The translations under genes and the position numbers were made by a program. From Clostridiales bacterium (GTDB taxonomy: Bacteria > Bacillota > Clostridia > Christensenellales > Borkfalkiaceae), in assembly GCA_015069605.1 (NCBI GenBank), contig SVII01000001.1, positions 72,359 to 136,358 of the forward strand: a stretch of DNA of 64,000 nucleotides, written 5' to 3'. The notes beneath the pieces were generated by a model. The model was not told where the DNA came from. It did not search any database and worked only from the letters and a program-made list of their open reading frames with translations. Positions 1-8,753 of this stretch are shown one piece after another. Every line of letters starts with the position of its first letter. The first letter of the stretch is position 1.

Positions 1-169
1 TTGTAAACGTCACCGCCAAAATCTCGTCTACGTTACAGCCCGATTTGATCAACCGTATAATTTTTTCAATCATGACCGTCGTTTTACCGCTGCCAGCAGA
101 GGCTGAAACGATCGTTCTGCCTTCCGCTTCAATCGCTGCACGTTGTTCCGCAGTAAATCTATCGCTCAT
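1..169 (-). CDS. addA: ATP-dependent helicase/nuclease subunit A, N-terminal fragment
   Basis: This is the first 56 codons of AddA; the rest lies beyond the left edge and the ORF track misses it. AddA is the UvrD-like helicase plus nuclease subunit of AddAB, which resects double-strand breaks for RecA-dependent repair. The visible part holds the Q-motif region (FTAEQRAAIE) and the Walker A loop SASAGSGKTTVM at about residues 23-34, followed by the conserved ILAVTFT stretch. The ATG at 169 is preceded by a good GAGGAGG ribosome site. It follows addB by 52 bp on the same strand, the usual addB-addA order. Completeness cannot be judged. Confidence 0.93.
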   Translation of the reverse strand, partial: MSDRFTAEQRAAIEAEGRTIVSASAGSGKTTVMIEKIIRLIKSGCNVDEILAVTFT

Positions 170-200
170 TTCCACACCTCCTCACCGCCAAATTTTATCA

Positions 201-220
201 TTTGTTGCATACCTGCCCCT
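201..220 (-). repeat. dispersed repeat copy 1 (addB/addA gap)
   Basis: Minus strand AGGGGCAGGTATGCAACAAA, starting 1-2 bases after the addB stop. Core GGCAGGTATGC. Confidence 0.6.
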
Positions 221-221
221 A

Positions 222-3200
222 TCATTTCTCGCTCCCTTCTCGTTTTTCACGAGCAATTTGCGCAATCGCCTTGGGGGTGATATCTTTCTCTTTTCTTATC
301 GCAAAGCAGTCCGCATTAAACCCGCACATACCGCCGTATTTACAATAAGCGCAGCTCCCTTCATACGGCGAAGGTGCGATATATCCTTCTTGGAGTTCCT
401 TACAGCCTTGACGGGCTACGTGTACGGAATAGTCCAAGAAATCTCGGAACGTTTCCTCATCCATTACCCTTGATGACCTCGAATTGTTTTTCAAAGACGC
501 AGGGAAATAATCACTCTTTTTATCCACGGGCAGATACCGATCCCCGCAAAGCAACGCGTCCTCGTCACCGTTCAAAAAGCCTTGCATACGGAATTTTCCT
601 TCCATTCCATCGCTATATGAAACGGATGCAGGGAAGTAAAACACCCCAGCAGGTACGCGTTCACCCTTGAGTTCGGACATATACAACTGCATTTGCATCT
701 TTCTGCCCGTATAATAGGACGCCGCGGTATCGTCAATCGAACCCGTCTTGTAATCGATTACGCGGACGTATTTTTTCGAGCCGTCCACTCGATCCACTTT
801 ACCGTGGAAATATTCCCCCACAATCGTCTTTTCAGTGGCTTCCACTTTAAAATCAGAGTTTTTTATCTGTTGATATGCCGCCACAGCAACGTCCGCACCC
901 TCTTTTAAGAGTTTTTCAGAAAAATACAAACCCGACGCCGTATCCTGCTGCATTGCATACACCGATTTTTTTAAAATTTCCGCGCCGATGGTCGTTGCCA
1001 GCACACGCATTTCTTCTTCTGTCGCGATCTCGTCCGCAACCACCGTCGTTCTTTCCAACAATTCGTGAATAAAGTTTCCCGTATCCACTGCTAGCACCGC
1101 CGCCTCTTCGCGTTCTTTTAATTTTAAACCGCGTTCCACGAAGTGTTTAAACGGGCAAGAAAAATAATTCTCCAACGCCGTCGGGGAGATTTTCCCATTT
1201 TTAAAAAACAGCTCTTCCCCACGTTCAACGCATACCTGCCCCTCATATTCCGCCAAATAATCGTCTTTTTCCTGCACGCCCAGCTTGTCCAAAGCAGAAA
1301 ACAAAGACGAATATTCAAACCGCGTATCCTCACGCTTGGTTTCATACTCATTCTTCTCTATCAAAAGCTGACGGACTGCAGGTGCAAGTGCCGAGCATTT
1401 ATAGGCAAATTCCTGTGGCGAAGTCTTTTTCTTCCGCAAAAGTTTCCCGCCCGTTTCCTCGCAAAACAGTCTATCTAAATAACGGAAGATTTCACTCAGG
1501 GAAGGTTCACTGCCATCCGCCGCCAAAGGATAGGATAAATACAACCCGTCTGTAAACGAACATAAATTCAAACAAACGCTTTCGCGGCTGCGGAGATTGA
1601 CTTCGGCAACCGTAGGTTCTAATATCGCTTTGACATCTTTCAAACGCGCGATTTCCTTGTCGGAAATAATCGCCGTATCCGTTGCATTTGCAGGCACGGA
1701 TTCCGTCATCCCCAACGCAAAAACCGTATGCAATTTTTCAATACGGCTGTTCGTAATATCCCCCACGAACACCGCGTCCGTCTTTAACGGTATCAAGGAA
1801 ATTTCCGTCGCTTCCAAACCGCTGCCAAGCACCGTTTCAAACTCTCCAACCGTCATTTCTATATCGCCCGTTAGAAATTCCGCCTCAAAAAGCACGCGCT
1901 CTAACGCTTTATAAATCTGTGAAAGATAGCTTTTTTGTGCTACGTCGTCAATCGAGTCTTCCAAAGCTGCCAGCCGTTCTCTCGCCGAAAAATCATTTAA
2001 AATTTTCAGCACTGCTTGGCAGTATTCTCGACCCGTCCCCTTTGCTTTGATGTTTTCAGTCGCCAAAAGCATACGTTGACGACCGCTTTCAAGCGCCACG
2101 ATATCATAGATACTTTCTACCGCTTCGCCCGTCTTAATCGCACGTTTCGCGCCACCGCGATAGTTGGCAAATTTCAATAAATAATTGCGGTATTCGTCGC
2201 TTTCCCCGAAGAAGTAGTTTTGTGCTAACGATTGCGTGGCAATCGGTGAAAACCGTTCTCTGACACAACGAAAACAATCCAGCAAAAACGTGCTTAACGG
2301 ATGCTGTTTTAAAGATTTTTTCTCATCTATAAAATAAGGAATCCCATATTCCCCCAACGCCTTTCTAATGGCAAGCGAATACTCTTTTACCGTCGGCGTA
2401 AAAATAGCAAAATCACGATAACGTAAGCTTGAATTTTCCGACATGATACGCTTGATTTGCGTAGCCACGTATTCTGATTCCGCCGTTTTATCTTCCGCCT
2501 CGAAAATGTGGATATTTTCTGTTGGCATTTTCTCCTGCGCCGAGCGTTCGGGATCAAACAATCCCCTACGCAACACTTCCGCTTCGCCACTGAGCGGCGT
2601 TCCCACGTCGCGAAGCTTTACCTTTCCGTATTCTTCGCATACTTTAACGAAAGTCTTTACACCGCTATTCGCATAAATTTCCTCTTCGCCTGAACAAAAA
2701 ATCCCGATCACGTTTTTGGCGGTTTCCAGCGTCGCGCGAATGGTTTGCGCCGCCTGCGCGGTGAAGGACGTAAAACATAAAAAGAATACGTTGACGTCTT
2801 TTAAATCCTCCCGACTTCTGATCTCGTCGGGCAATAAGGACAAATATTTGCTTTCGTCAATCAACGCGCGCTCGCTTAAAAATTCCGTATAGTTTTCGTA
2901 AATTGCCGCAAGATCGGCAACCTTCTTTTTTAACATATCATCGGGAAGCAAATCCAAACTTTCCCGCAATAACTCAGGAGTAATTTCGGATGCGGAAAAT
3001 TGCGCTAATGTTTCGTAAATGCATTTTGCGTTATTCCCAATCCCCGTCGCCGTCGTAAAACATTGCAACTTCTCCTCACGTTGCAAACGAGTCATCACTT
3101 CGCCAACCGCCATTACTGAGCCTTGTTTACTGACCGTATGGCATTCCGTTTTTAAAAATCGCGCAAACGTGGATACAGACGATAAAAACGTACCGCCCGT

Positions 3201-3350
3201 TTTGTTTACAAGAGCCCGCTCGGCAAGAAGTGTCAAACGATCTTCGCAAAAAATTAAATTTTTCTGCCCCAACTGCTCGTACGCCGCGGCATATTCAGCC
3301 ATCACTTCCATACATTGTGACAACGTGTAGGCTTTTAAGACTGTATTCAT
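222..3350 (-). CDS. addB: ATP-dependent helicase/deoxyribonuclease subunit B
   Basis: AddB is the partner of AddA and carries the second nuclease domain and the Chi-recognition fold. I start it at the ATG at 3350 (MNTVLKAYTL), which has AAAGGAGA just upstream, and not 37 codons earlier as in the ORF track. The result is 1042 residues, slightly short for the family. The C-terminal PD-(D/E)xK nuclease is clear (VIDYKTG near residue 860). The iron-sulfur cysteines are present: one in YFSCPFKHF and three in the last 50 residues (SCAYCKYGGMC, then C). The N-terminal Walker A loop GxxGxGKT seen in Bacillus AddB is absent; KAYTLSQCMEVM occupies that place. A copy of the window's dispersed repeat is embedded in frame near 1225-1243. 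Confidence 0.92.
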   Translation of the reverse strand: MNTVLKAYTLSQCMEVMAEYAAAYEQLGQKNLIFCEDRLTLLAERALVNKTGGTFLSSVSTFARFLKTECHTVSKQGSVMAVGEVMTRLQREEKLQCFTTATGIGNNAKCIYETLAQFSASEITPELLRESLDLLPDDMLKKKVADLAAIYENYTEFLSERALIDESKYLSLLPDEIRSREDLKDVNVFFLCFTSFTAQAAQTIRATLETAKNVIGIFCSGEEEIYANSGVKTFVKVCEEYGKVKLRDVGTPLSGEAEVLRRGLFDPERSAQEKMPTENIHIFEAEDKTAESEYVATQIKRIMSENSSLRYRDFAIFTPTVKEYSLAIRKALGEYGIPYFIDEKKSLKQHPLSTFLLDCFRCVRERFSPIATQSLAQNYFFGESDEYRNYLLKFANYRGGAKRAIKTGEAVESIYDIVALESGRQRMLLATENIKAKGTGREYCQAVLKILNDFSARERLAALEDSIDDVAQKSYLSQIYKALERVLFEAEFLTGDIEMTVGEFETVLGSGLEATEISLIPLKTDAVFVGDITNSRIEKLHTVFALGMTESVPANATDTAIISDKEIARLKDVKAILEPTVAEVNLRSRESVCLNLCSFTDGLYLSYPLAADGSEPSLSEIFRYLDRLFCEETGGKLLRKKKTSPQEFAYKCSALAPAVRQLLIEKNEYETKREDTRFEYSSLFSALDKLGVQEKDDYLAEYEGQVCVERGEELFFKNGKISPTALENYFSCPFKHFVERGLKLKEREEAAVLAVDTGNFIHELLERTTVVADEIATEEEMRVLATTIGAEILKKSVYAMQQDTASGLYFSEKLLKEGADVAVAAYQQIKNSDFKVEATEKTIVGEYFHGKVDRVDGSKKYVRVIDYKTGSIDDTAASYYTGRKMQMQLYMSELKGERVPAGVFYFPASVSYSDGMEGKFRMQGFLNGDEDALLCGDRYLPVDKKSDYFPASLKNNSRSSRVMDEETFRDFLDYSVHVARQGCKELQEGYIAPSPYEGSCAYCKYGGMCGFNADCFAIRKEKDITPKAIAQIAREKREGSEK
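646..666 (+). repeat. dispersed repeat copy, degenerate, plus oriented (in addB)
   Basis: CCAGCAGGTACGCGTTCACC: shares GCAGGTACGCGTT with the family but lies in the opposite orientation to most copies. Confidence 0.35.
1225..1243 (-). repeat. dispersed repeat copy (in addB coding sequence)
   Basis: Minus strand AGGGGCAGGTATGCGTTGA, in frame as GQVCVE. Confidence 0.7.
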
Positions 3351-3398
3351 TGTCCGTCTCCTTTGCCGATTTTTCGACCAAAACTTTCGTATAACTCT

Positions 3399-3427
3399 AT
3401 TATAGCATACTCTATGGGAAATTTTCA
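3399..3427 (-). promoter_or_regulatory. promoter for addB
   Basis: On the minus strand there is an extended -10 box (TGCTATAAT) with a weak -35 (TGAAAA) 17 bp upstream. It lies about 50 bp before the chosen addB start, which fits that start. Confidence 0.6.
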
Positions 3428-3468
3428 GCTTTTTTTCACAATTATTTTTTGTAAATCTCAATTTTGTT

Positions 3469-3497
3469 TTTACAATTTAAAAATTATGTGTTATAAT
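3469..3497 (+). promoter_or_regulatory. promoter for lipoprotein gene
   Basis: TTTACA, 17-bp spacer, TATAAT with an upstream TGT (extended -10). It is divergent from the addB promoter and 75 bp before the lipoprotein start. Confidence 0.7.
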
Positions 3498-3571
3498 AAT
3501 AGTATCGATTGTAAAAAACTATTACACAGTGCAACTTTCTAGATCGTTTGGGAGTTTGCGCGGAGACGTTT

Positions 3572-4540
3572 ATGAAATTCAAAAAAATTATCCCTATAAC
3601 CGCTTTGGCGTTAAGCGCGATTTTCCTTTCCGCTTGTACGCAAAACAATAACAAAGTAGTTTTCAGCGACTACTGGGCAAAGGACGCTACCTTGACGGTG
3701 GATTCCATTTCGGAAACGTTGGAATACGACGTGACGACAGACAAAGCAGAATTGCAAGCGCAAAACTACTTCTTCTCCTATTCCAATGGTAAATACACGA
3801 CTAGCCTTTCCACGGAAGTTTCTGAGGAAGGCAAGACTGTTTACGTTTTGGAAAGTACGTTGACCATCGACGTCACCTACCGCTACGGCGTACAGGCTGA
3901 AAAGACGTTCAACGACCGCGTGTATTCTCGCGTGAAATTCCACAAAGCCGCAAACGCTTTGCAACCCATTTCTTCCCATAAGGAAGTCAAGAGCACAACG
4001 CCCGCCAACAACGAAGCAGTGTCTTTAGAAAGTTGCTATCTGCAATATGATTATACGATGGACGTTACGTACTCGGGTACGGACGTAAAATCGGTAATGG
4101 TAGAAAACAAAGAAGGTTCGACTCTTTCCGAAAACACGTATTCGATTGACAATGAAAAATACACTTACCTCGACAACGAACAGCTGTTATTCGCCCTGCG
4201 CGGAGTAAAGCCCACGGCAAATGGTTCGAACACTTTTCTTGTGTATAACCCGTTTTTGAACGCGGCACAAAAAGTGAAAGCGACGTACAGCGCGGCAACG
4301 GGCGCGGACACCAATTTTGCCATCGACGGTGTTACAGGCAAACAAACGGTGCAGTATATTCCCGTCAAAATCGAACTGGACGAAAAGAACCCTGGGCAAG
4401 CGCAAACAGCATGGATTGCAGAAACGACGGATTCCACAAATAATAAATACCGCAATGTAATGTTGCGCTTGGAAACCCCTCTTTCGTACGGTTATGGCAC
4501 GTTGATTTATACGTTGAAAAACGCAAACTTCTCCAAATAA
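3572..4540 (+). CDS. putative lipoprotein of unknown function
   Basis: A 322-residue exported lipoprotein that I do not recognise. The ATG at 3572 begins a classic lipoprotein signal (MKFKKIIPITALALSAIFLSAC, cut before Cys at about residue 22) and has GGAG seven bases upstream; the TTG used by the ORF track is 24 bases earlier and does not fit a signal peptide. The mature part has no further membrane span, is rich in Thr, Ser and Tyr, and alternates short polar and hydrophobic runs as in beta-rich extracytoplasmic proteins. It is a monocistronic unit with its own promoter and terminator, divergent from addB. No catalytic motif is visible. Confidence 0.8.
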   Translation: MKFKKIIPITALALSAIFLSACTQNNNKVVFSDYWAKDATLTVDSISETLEYDVTTDKAELQAQNYFFSYSNGKYTTSLSTEVSEEGKTVYVLESTLTIDVTYRYGVQAEKTFNDRVYSRVKFHKAANALQPISSHKEVKSTTPANNEAVSLESCYLQYDYTMDVTYSGTDVKSVMVENKEGSTLSENTYSIDNEKYTYLDNEQLLFALRGVKPTANGSNTFLVYNPFLNAAQKVKATYSAATGADTNFAIDGVTGKQTVQYIPVKIELDEKNPGQAQTAWIAETTDSTNNKYRNVMLRLETPLSYGYGTLIYTLKNANFSK

Positions 4541-4547
4541 TAAATAC

Positions 4548-4577
4548 TCCCTCGGAAATTCCGAGGGATTTTTCTTT
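4548..4577 (+). terminator. intrinsic terminator after lipoprotein gene
   Basis: Perfect stem TCCCTCGG/CCGAGGGA with a five-base loop followed by TTTTTC, eight bases after the stop codon. Confidence 0.85.
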
Positions 4578-4667
4578 GTTTATTTACTATTTTTGCCGTT
4601 TGAATACAGTCTTCTCCACCGCCTTGCACGCTTTGTGCTATATATGTGTATCAGTCTAACAACTCTT

Positions 4668-5984
4668 TCAATCCTTTTTTATCAACGCGATATACAGCGT
4701 TTGTTTCGTATCCACCGTCACTTTGACTTTCTCGGAAAGTTCTATGCCGCAAACCACGTACACTTCCCCACTGTCCTTTTCTGCAATTAACGGCAAATAT
4801 GCGCGCTCTTGTACGGGCGTCTTTTTTTCATTGAAAAACTTTTTCAATGATTTCCTACCACCCCCGAACCGTTCAATCTCGTCACCTTCTTGACGGAAAC
4901 GAAATACGCAATTTTCGGGCAATTTTTCCTCGTCAACCTTTAACACCGGATATTCAAATTGTTCCAAAACAGGTTCTTGCAAAAACACTTTCACCTCATA
5001 CCTGCCCACATCAAAGCCCTTTTCGTCAAACGGTTTTTCTTGCGGCTTTTCCTCAAAAATTTCCTGCGTTTTTCGATAGAACAAAATACCCTTTTGCGTT
5101 TTTTCTGCAAGCACGCCTTGTGGTAAACAAAGCACCGAGCCGCGCTCGGAATGTTGTAAAGCAAACACGCCGTCCAAATGCGCCGCCGTATAATCCTTTT
5201 CAATCCCCAACGCTTTCATTGCCAACAAACAGGCGCGTGTAAAAAGCGGTTTTTTCTCGCAAAACGCTACCAAAAATCCGTCCTTTTCTTGCGACAACAA
5301 CGAGCGGCTGTATTCATATAACAACTCGTCATCTTCCGCAGCCCGAGCCGCAAACTTCACTAAATTTTCCGCAGCGCCCTCCACCGCTTTTTCCAAAGCA
5401 GGCAACACGTTTAAGCGCAACTTATTCCGCGTAGCGTCCATTTCATAATTCGTTTGATCGACGCAATAAGAGAGCCCGTTTTTCGCGGCGTATTCTTCAA
5501 TTTCCAACCTTGACCAACTTAAAAAAGGCCGCAAAAAACTTCCGTTCATCTCGGACATGCCCCTTGCGCCCGACAAAGAAGATCCGCGCGACAAGCGAAA
5601 CAGTACCGTTTCCGCCTCATCGTTTTTATGGTGCGCCAAAGCGATAAAATCCGTTTTATTTTCCGAAATCAAAGCCGCAAAACTTTCATATCGAAAATCC
5701 CGCGCTGCTGTTTCCAAACTCATCTTTTTTTGCCTTGCCCGCGCAGGACAATCTTCGAAAAAGGTGTACAGCGGTACGTCCCATTCCTTGCAAATTCTCT
5801 CGACAAACTTCGCGTCGGAAATACTCTCTTCCCCTCGAATGCCGTGTTCACAATGCACCGCACAAACCGCGTATCCGCACTCCTTTTCACGACTTTTTAA
5901 ATAATGCAAAAGCGCTGTCGAGTCCACTCCACCCGACGTCGCTACGCATATCCTTTTGTCTTTGAATTTACTAAGATCTAACAT
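4668..5984 (-). CDS. tilS: tRNA(Ile)-lysidine synthetase
   Basis: TilS attaches lysine to C34 of the AUA-reading tRNA-Ile, converting it to lysidine in an ATP-dependent reaction in the cytoplasm. The PP-loop SGGVDST is at residues 18-24, followed by the family signatures HCEHGIRGEES, ALAHHKNDEAETVLFRLSRGS and the R-rich segment ending DATRNKLR. The C-terminal tRNA-binding region is present and the length (438 residues) is normal. The ribosome site is weak (GGAA 12 bases upstream). It is the last gene of an operon behind the acyltransferase and gltS, 20 bp after the gltS stop. A degenerate copy of the dispersed repeat lies at about 4994-5007. Confidence 0.95.
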   Translation of the reverse strand: MLDLSKFKDKRICVATSGGVDSTALLHYLKSREKECGYAVCAVHCEHGIRGEESISDAKFVERICKEWDVPLYTFFEDCPARARQKKMSLETAARDFRYESFAALISENKTDFIALAHHKNDEAETVLFRLSRGSSLSGARGMSEMNGSFLRPFLSWSRLEIEEYAAKNGLSYCVDQTNYEMDATRNKLRLNVLPALEKAVEGAAENLVKFAARAAEDDELLYEYSRSLLSQEKDGFLVAFCEKKPLFTRACLLAMKALGIEKDYTAAHLDGVFALQHSERGSVLCLPQGVLAEKTQKGILFYRKTQEIFEEKPQEKPFDEKGFDVGRYEVKVFLQEPVLEQFEYPVLKVDEEKLPENCVFRFRQEGDEIERFGGGRKSLKKFFNEKKTPVQERAYLPLIAEKDSGEVYVVCGIELSEKVKVTVDTKQTLYIALIKKD

Positions 5985-6004
5985 AGATATTCATTTCCGT
6001 TAAA

Positions 6005-7429
6005 TTATTCCGCTTCCGTTTCCACAGTTTCCTCTTGCGTGCAACCTACTTTTACTTTACGTTTAAAAATTTTGGAACGGAACAAAATCACGTTCATCAC
6101 CGCAAAGAATGCAAACAAGATGATCCACGTCAGCATCGGTTCTTTAGGGGCGAGCGTCGCCAACAGCATCAATGGGAAACCAAATACGATTGCAGGTAAC
6201 GTTTGATACACGAGATTGTCCGACGCAGGCGTTTTAAATTCGCCGTCCAATTCACGGAGCAAAATGATACCCGTACTTGCCGTACCCGTCAACATACCAT
6301 ACATCGCCAAGAACTGTTCTTCGGCGTATTCGCCAAACAGCGTTTTTGCTACGAATTGATTATAGATATACGTAATCACCAAGCCAACCGCGCCGAGGAT
6401 CAACAAAATCCACCAATACTGTTTCAAAAGATCTAAACGAATTGCCGCAACGCCCGCTACGACCATGATATCGAAACAGAACCCGCTGATACGATTCATC
6501 AAGAAATTGTTTACGTATTGTCTATGTATGATATTTTTCTTATGAAAAAATTGTACGATTCCCTTGAATGCCGTCGCAATCATAACACCGAACAAAAAGT
6601 TGAACCCATAAATTACCGAACGCATCCCCGGCAAAATTTCACCCAAGCCAAGCATCAAAAGATACGCCACTACGTACACAATCGCCACAAATGCAAACTG
6701 CACCGTCAATTTATCAATACTCCCATTCATAGGAATTTCGTTAGAACCCTGCACGTTCTCACTCGACAGCGCGCCTTCGCTTTCGCCAAGCGATACAATT
6801 TCACGTTTGCGTTTTAAAATATTCATATAGATAACGCCACCGATACTTGCGCTCAAAAAGCCGAGTGCCGCAATCGTCAAGCCAAAACTTCTGCCGCCGA
6901 CAAAGCCGTAATCGGTTTCGTAAATATTGCCGTAATTGAGTGCTTGTCCCGTACCTTGCCCGAACCCAAACGGCAACAACACGCCCGCCGCAGGGAAGAA
7001 ATCGGTGACGACAAGCGCCAAAAGCATCGTAATTCCAAGCCCAAACACCGCCTGCAATAAATACGTTGCAACCGTCGTCACACCCGAATCAAACACTTCC
7101 ACCGCGCGTTTTTTCGTCAATTTTTTATTCGAAATTTTCAACGCCGAAGCGATAAACCCAAGCCCCAGCATATGATAGGTGATGACTTCCATCGTCGCCA
7201 TACCATTGTAACCAAAAAACGAAGTGTTAAACATCAAATCGCCCGTAATCGCCTGATACACCGTTGAAATGACGAGCAAAATCGTCCCACCCAACACAGA
7301 CGTTGGAATTAAGGATTTTTTTAAAAAAGTAATTGATCTTTTGAGCATATTTGCTACGACAAGGCTCAGCAGCAACACGCCTATGAGGTTGATCAACCCC
7401 CAAACGCTAGATTCCCAAAAATTTATCAT
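6005..7429 (-). CDS. gltS: sodium/glutamate symporter family protein
   Basis: A 474-residue polytopic membrane protein of the GltS family, importing glutamate or a related acid with sodium. About 10-11 hydrophobic spans are visible in two halves joined by a charged cytoplasmic linker around residues 210-250 (NILKRKREIVSLG). The first-half signature PFGFGQGTGQALNYG and the second-half GMLTGTASTGIILLRE resemble the paired re-entrant GTG loops of the family. A GTG at 7435 and an ATG at 7429 are both possible starts; AGGAG lies about 10 bases before the ATG and only 4 before the GTG, so I prefer ATG. The start overlaps the end of the acyltransferase gene, implying translational coupling. Substrate is inferred from family only. 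Confidence 0.8.
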   Translation of the reverse strand: MINFWESSVWGLINLIGVLLLSLVVANMLKRSITFLKKSLIPTSVLGGTILLVISTVYQAITGDLMFNTSFFGYNGMATMEVITYHMLGLGFIASALKISNKKLTKKRAVEVFDSGVTTVATYLLQAVFGLGITMLLALVVTDFFPAAGVLLPFGFGQGTGQALNYGNIYETDYGFVGGRSFGLTIAALGFLSASIGGVIYMNILKRKREIVSLGESEGALSSENVQGSNEIPMNGSIDKLTVQFAFVAIVYVVAYLLMLGLGEILPGMRSVIYGFNFLFGVMIATAFKGIVQFFHKKNIIHRQYVNNFLMNRISGFCFDIMVVAGVAAIRLDLLKQYWWILLILGAVGLVITYIYNQFVAKTLFGEYAEEQFLAMYGMLTGTASTGIILLRELDGEFKTPASDNLVYQTLPAIVFGFPLMLLATLAPKEPMLTWIILFAFFAVMNVILFRSKIFKRKVKVGCTQEETVETEAE

Positions 7430-8630
7430 CTTCACCGCTCTCCTGATTTATTTTCCGATAATAAAGATTCATATATTTCAAAGCGTTAAAATGTTTATCT
7501 CCTTTGAGCTGATAAATCTTATCCCCGAAATAAATATTTAATTTATTTCTGCCCAGCACCGTAATAACGTGTGTGTCTTTAAAGGGCATTTCAATTTTCT
7601 CTTTGTCCGTAATAAGCGTCAAACGGTCTTGATACAACGACACTTTCGCGCTCTTTGCCATACGTTTTTTCTTCTTGTATAAAACGACTTCAAACAGCTT
7701 GGTTTCGTCTTCGTAAATGGGTTTATCCCCAAATTGCGAAAGGTCTAAATTGCTGACGTATTCGCATTGATAATCATACCATTCCGTCGTGAAACGAAAA
7801 GGAAAATCACAGTTTACCCCTTGCAATTCCTTGGTAGGCAAATAACGAATTTTCTTGCCGCAACGTTTACATTCGATGATATCCTTTTCACTGTGGAAGA
7901 TGGAAAGTCCGCAATCGGGACAAACGTACATAGCTCTGTCTAAATATTCCGCAGCGCGTTTGTGACGGTATTCGCCGTCCACACAGCCCTCGTCCACGTA
8001 CAAGCCTTCTTCAATGACCGCCAACAATTCCTCGTCGGTCATATTTTTATATTCCTCAGGCTCGATCACTTTGGATACGTACGTACGCATTTTCCCTTTA
8101 CGCACTGTATCCGACCAGCGCGGTTGCACACCGTAACCACCTTCGATACGGAATAACGCAAGCGGCAATTTCAATACGCGCACAAACCCCACGATTGCCG
8201 ATTTCATATACCCCGTTTTTCCGCTATACGTTCTGTTGCCTTCGGGCGCAAGCGCAATCGTACCGCCTTCTTTGGCTACGCGCATACACGTACGCACCGC
8301 CCCAATATCCGTTGCTTGCTTTTTAATCGGAATGGGAGCAACCGCCCAACGCAACAACTTGGATATAAAACCGTTGGAGAACAAATCCTCACTGGCTACG
8401 TAATACACGGGGCCTTTGAACGCCAGACCGATAAAGAATTGGTCGAATGCCGTCTGATGATTCATAACGATACAATACTGTCTACCGTTTTGTTCCTTAA
8501 ACCTCTCGATTTTTACGTGATATTTTAAAGTTATGTAAGGGCGCAACACCAAGGATGCCAGACTGCTAATGATCCTATGACGGAGCTTCACCCATTTTTG
8601 CCGTTTTTGCGTCTTCTGTTTTTTTGCCAT
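7407..8630 (-). CDS. PlsC-like acyltransferase with C-terminal zinc ribbon
   Basis: The N-terminal 230 residues are a 1-acylglycerol-3-phosphate acyltransferase-type domain: NHQTAFD is the catalytic NHx4D motif (about residue 57) and APEGNRT the glycerol-phosphate motif (about residue 128). It should acylate a lysophospholipid or similar acceptor at the membrane; a hydrophobic segment precedes the NHx4D motif. Unusually, a zinc-ribbon-like CPDCG...CKRCGKK follows at about residues 237-263, then roughly 140 residues with no domain I recognise. The ATG at 8630 has GAGGT upstream. It is the first gene of the operon with gltS and tilS, with its own promoter. Confidence 0.8.
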   Translation of the reverse strand: MAKKQKTQKRQKWVKLRHRIISSLASLVLRPYITLKYHVKIERFKEQNGRQYCIVMNHQTAFDQFFIGLAFKGPVYYVASEDLFSNGFISKLLRWAVAPIPIKKQATDIGAVRTCMRVAKEGGTIALAPEGNRTYSGKTGYMKSAIVGFVRVLKLPLALFRIEGGYGVQPRWSDTVRKGKMRTYVSKVIEPEEYKNMTDEELLAVIEEGLYVDEGCVDGEYRHKRAAEYLDRAMYVCPDCGLSIFHSEKDIIECKRCGKKIRYLPTKELQGVNCDFPFRFTTEWYDYQCEYVSNLDLSQFGDKPIYEDETKLFEVVLYKKKKRMAKSAKVSLYQDRLTLITDKEKIEMPFKDTHVITVLGRNKLNIYFGDKIYQLKGDKHFNALKYMNLYYRKINQESGEDDKFLGI

Positions 8631-8673
8631 TCTTACCTCATTTTTTGTTCTTATAGAACAAACTCTTATTTTT

Positions 8674-8702
8674 ATTATACCTTAAAAAAATCTCCTTTGC
8701 AA
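8674..8702 (-). promoter_or_regulatory. promoter for acyltransferase-gltS-tilS
   Basis: TTGCAA, 17-bp spacer, TATAAT on the minus strand, about 45 bp upstream of the acyltransferase ATG. Confidence 0.75.
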
Positions 8703-8734
8703 ACAAAAACCCCCACTTTTCCAAAAAAGTGGGG
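8703..8734 (-). terminator. intrinsic terminator of the GntR/ABC operon
   Basis: Minus-strand stem CCCCACTTTT/AAAAGTGGGG with a TTGG loop, followed by GTTTTTG. It lies 20 bp after the permease stop and abuts the next promoter. Confidence 0.85.
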
Positions 8735-8753
8735 TAAGTTTATGTAAATTATA

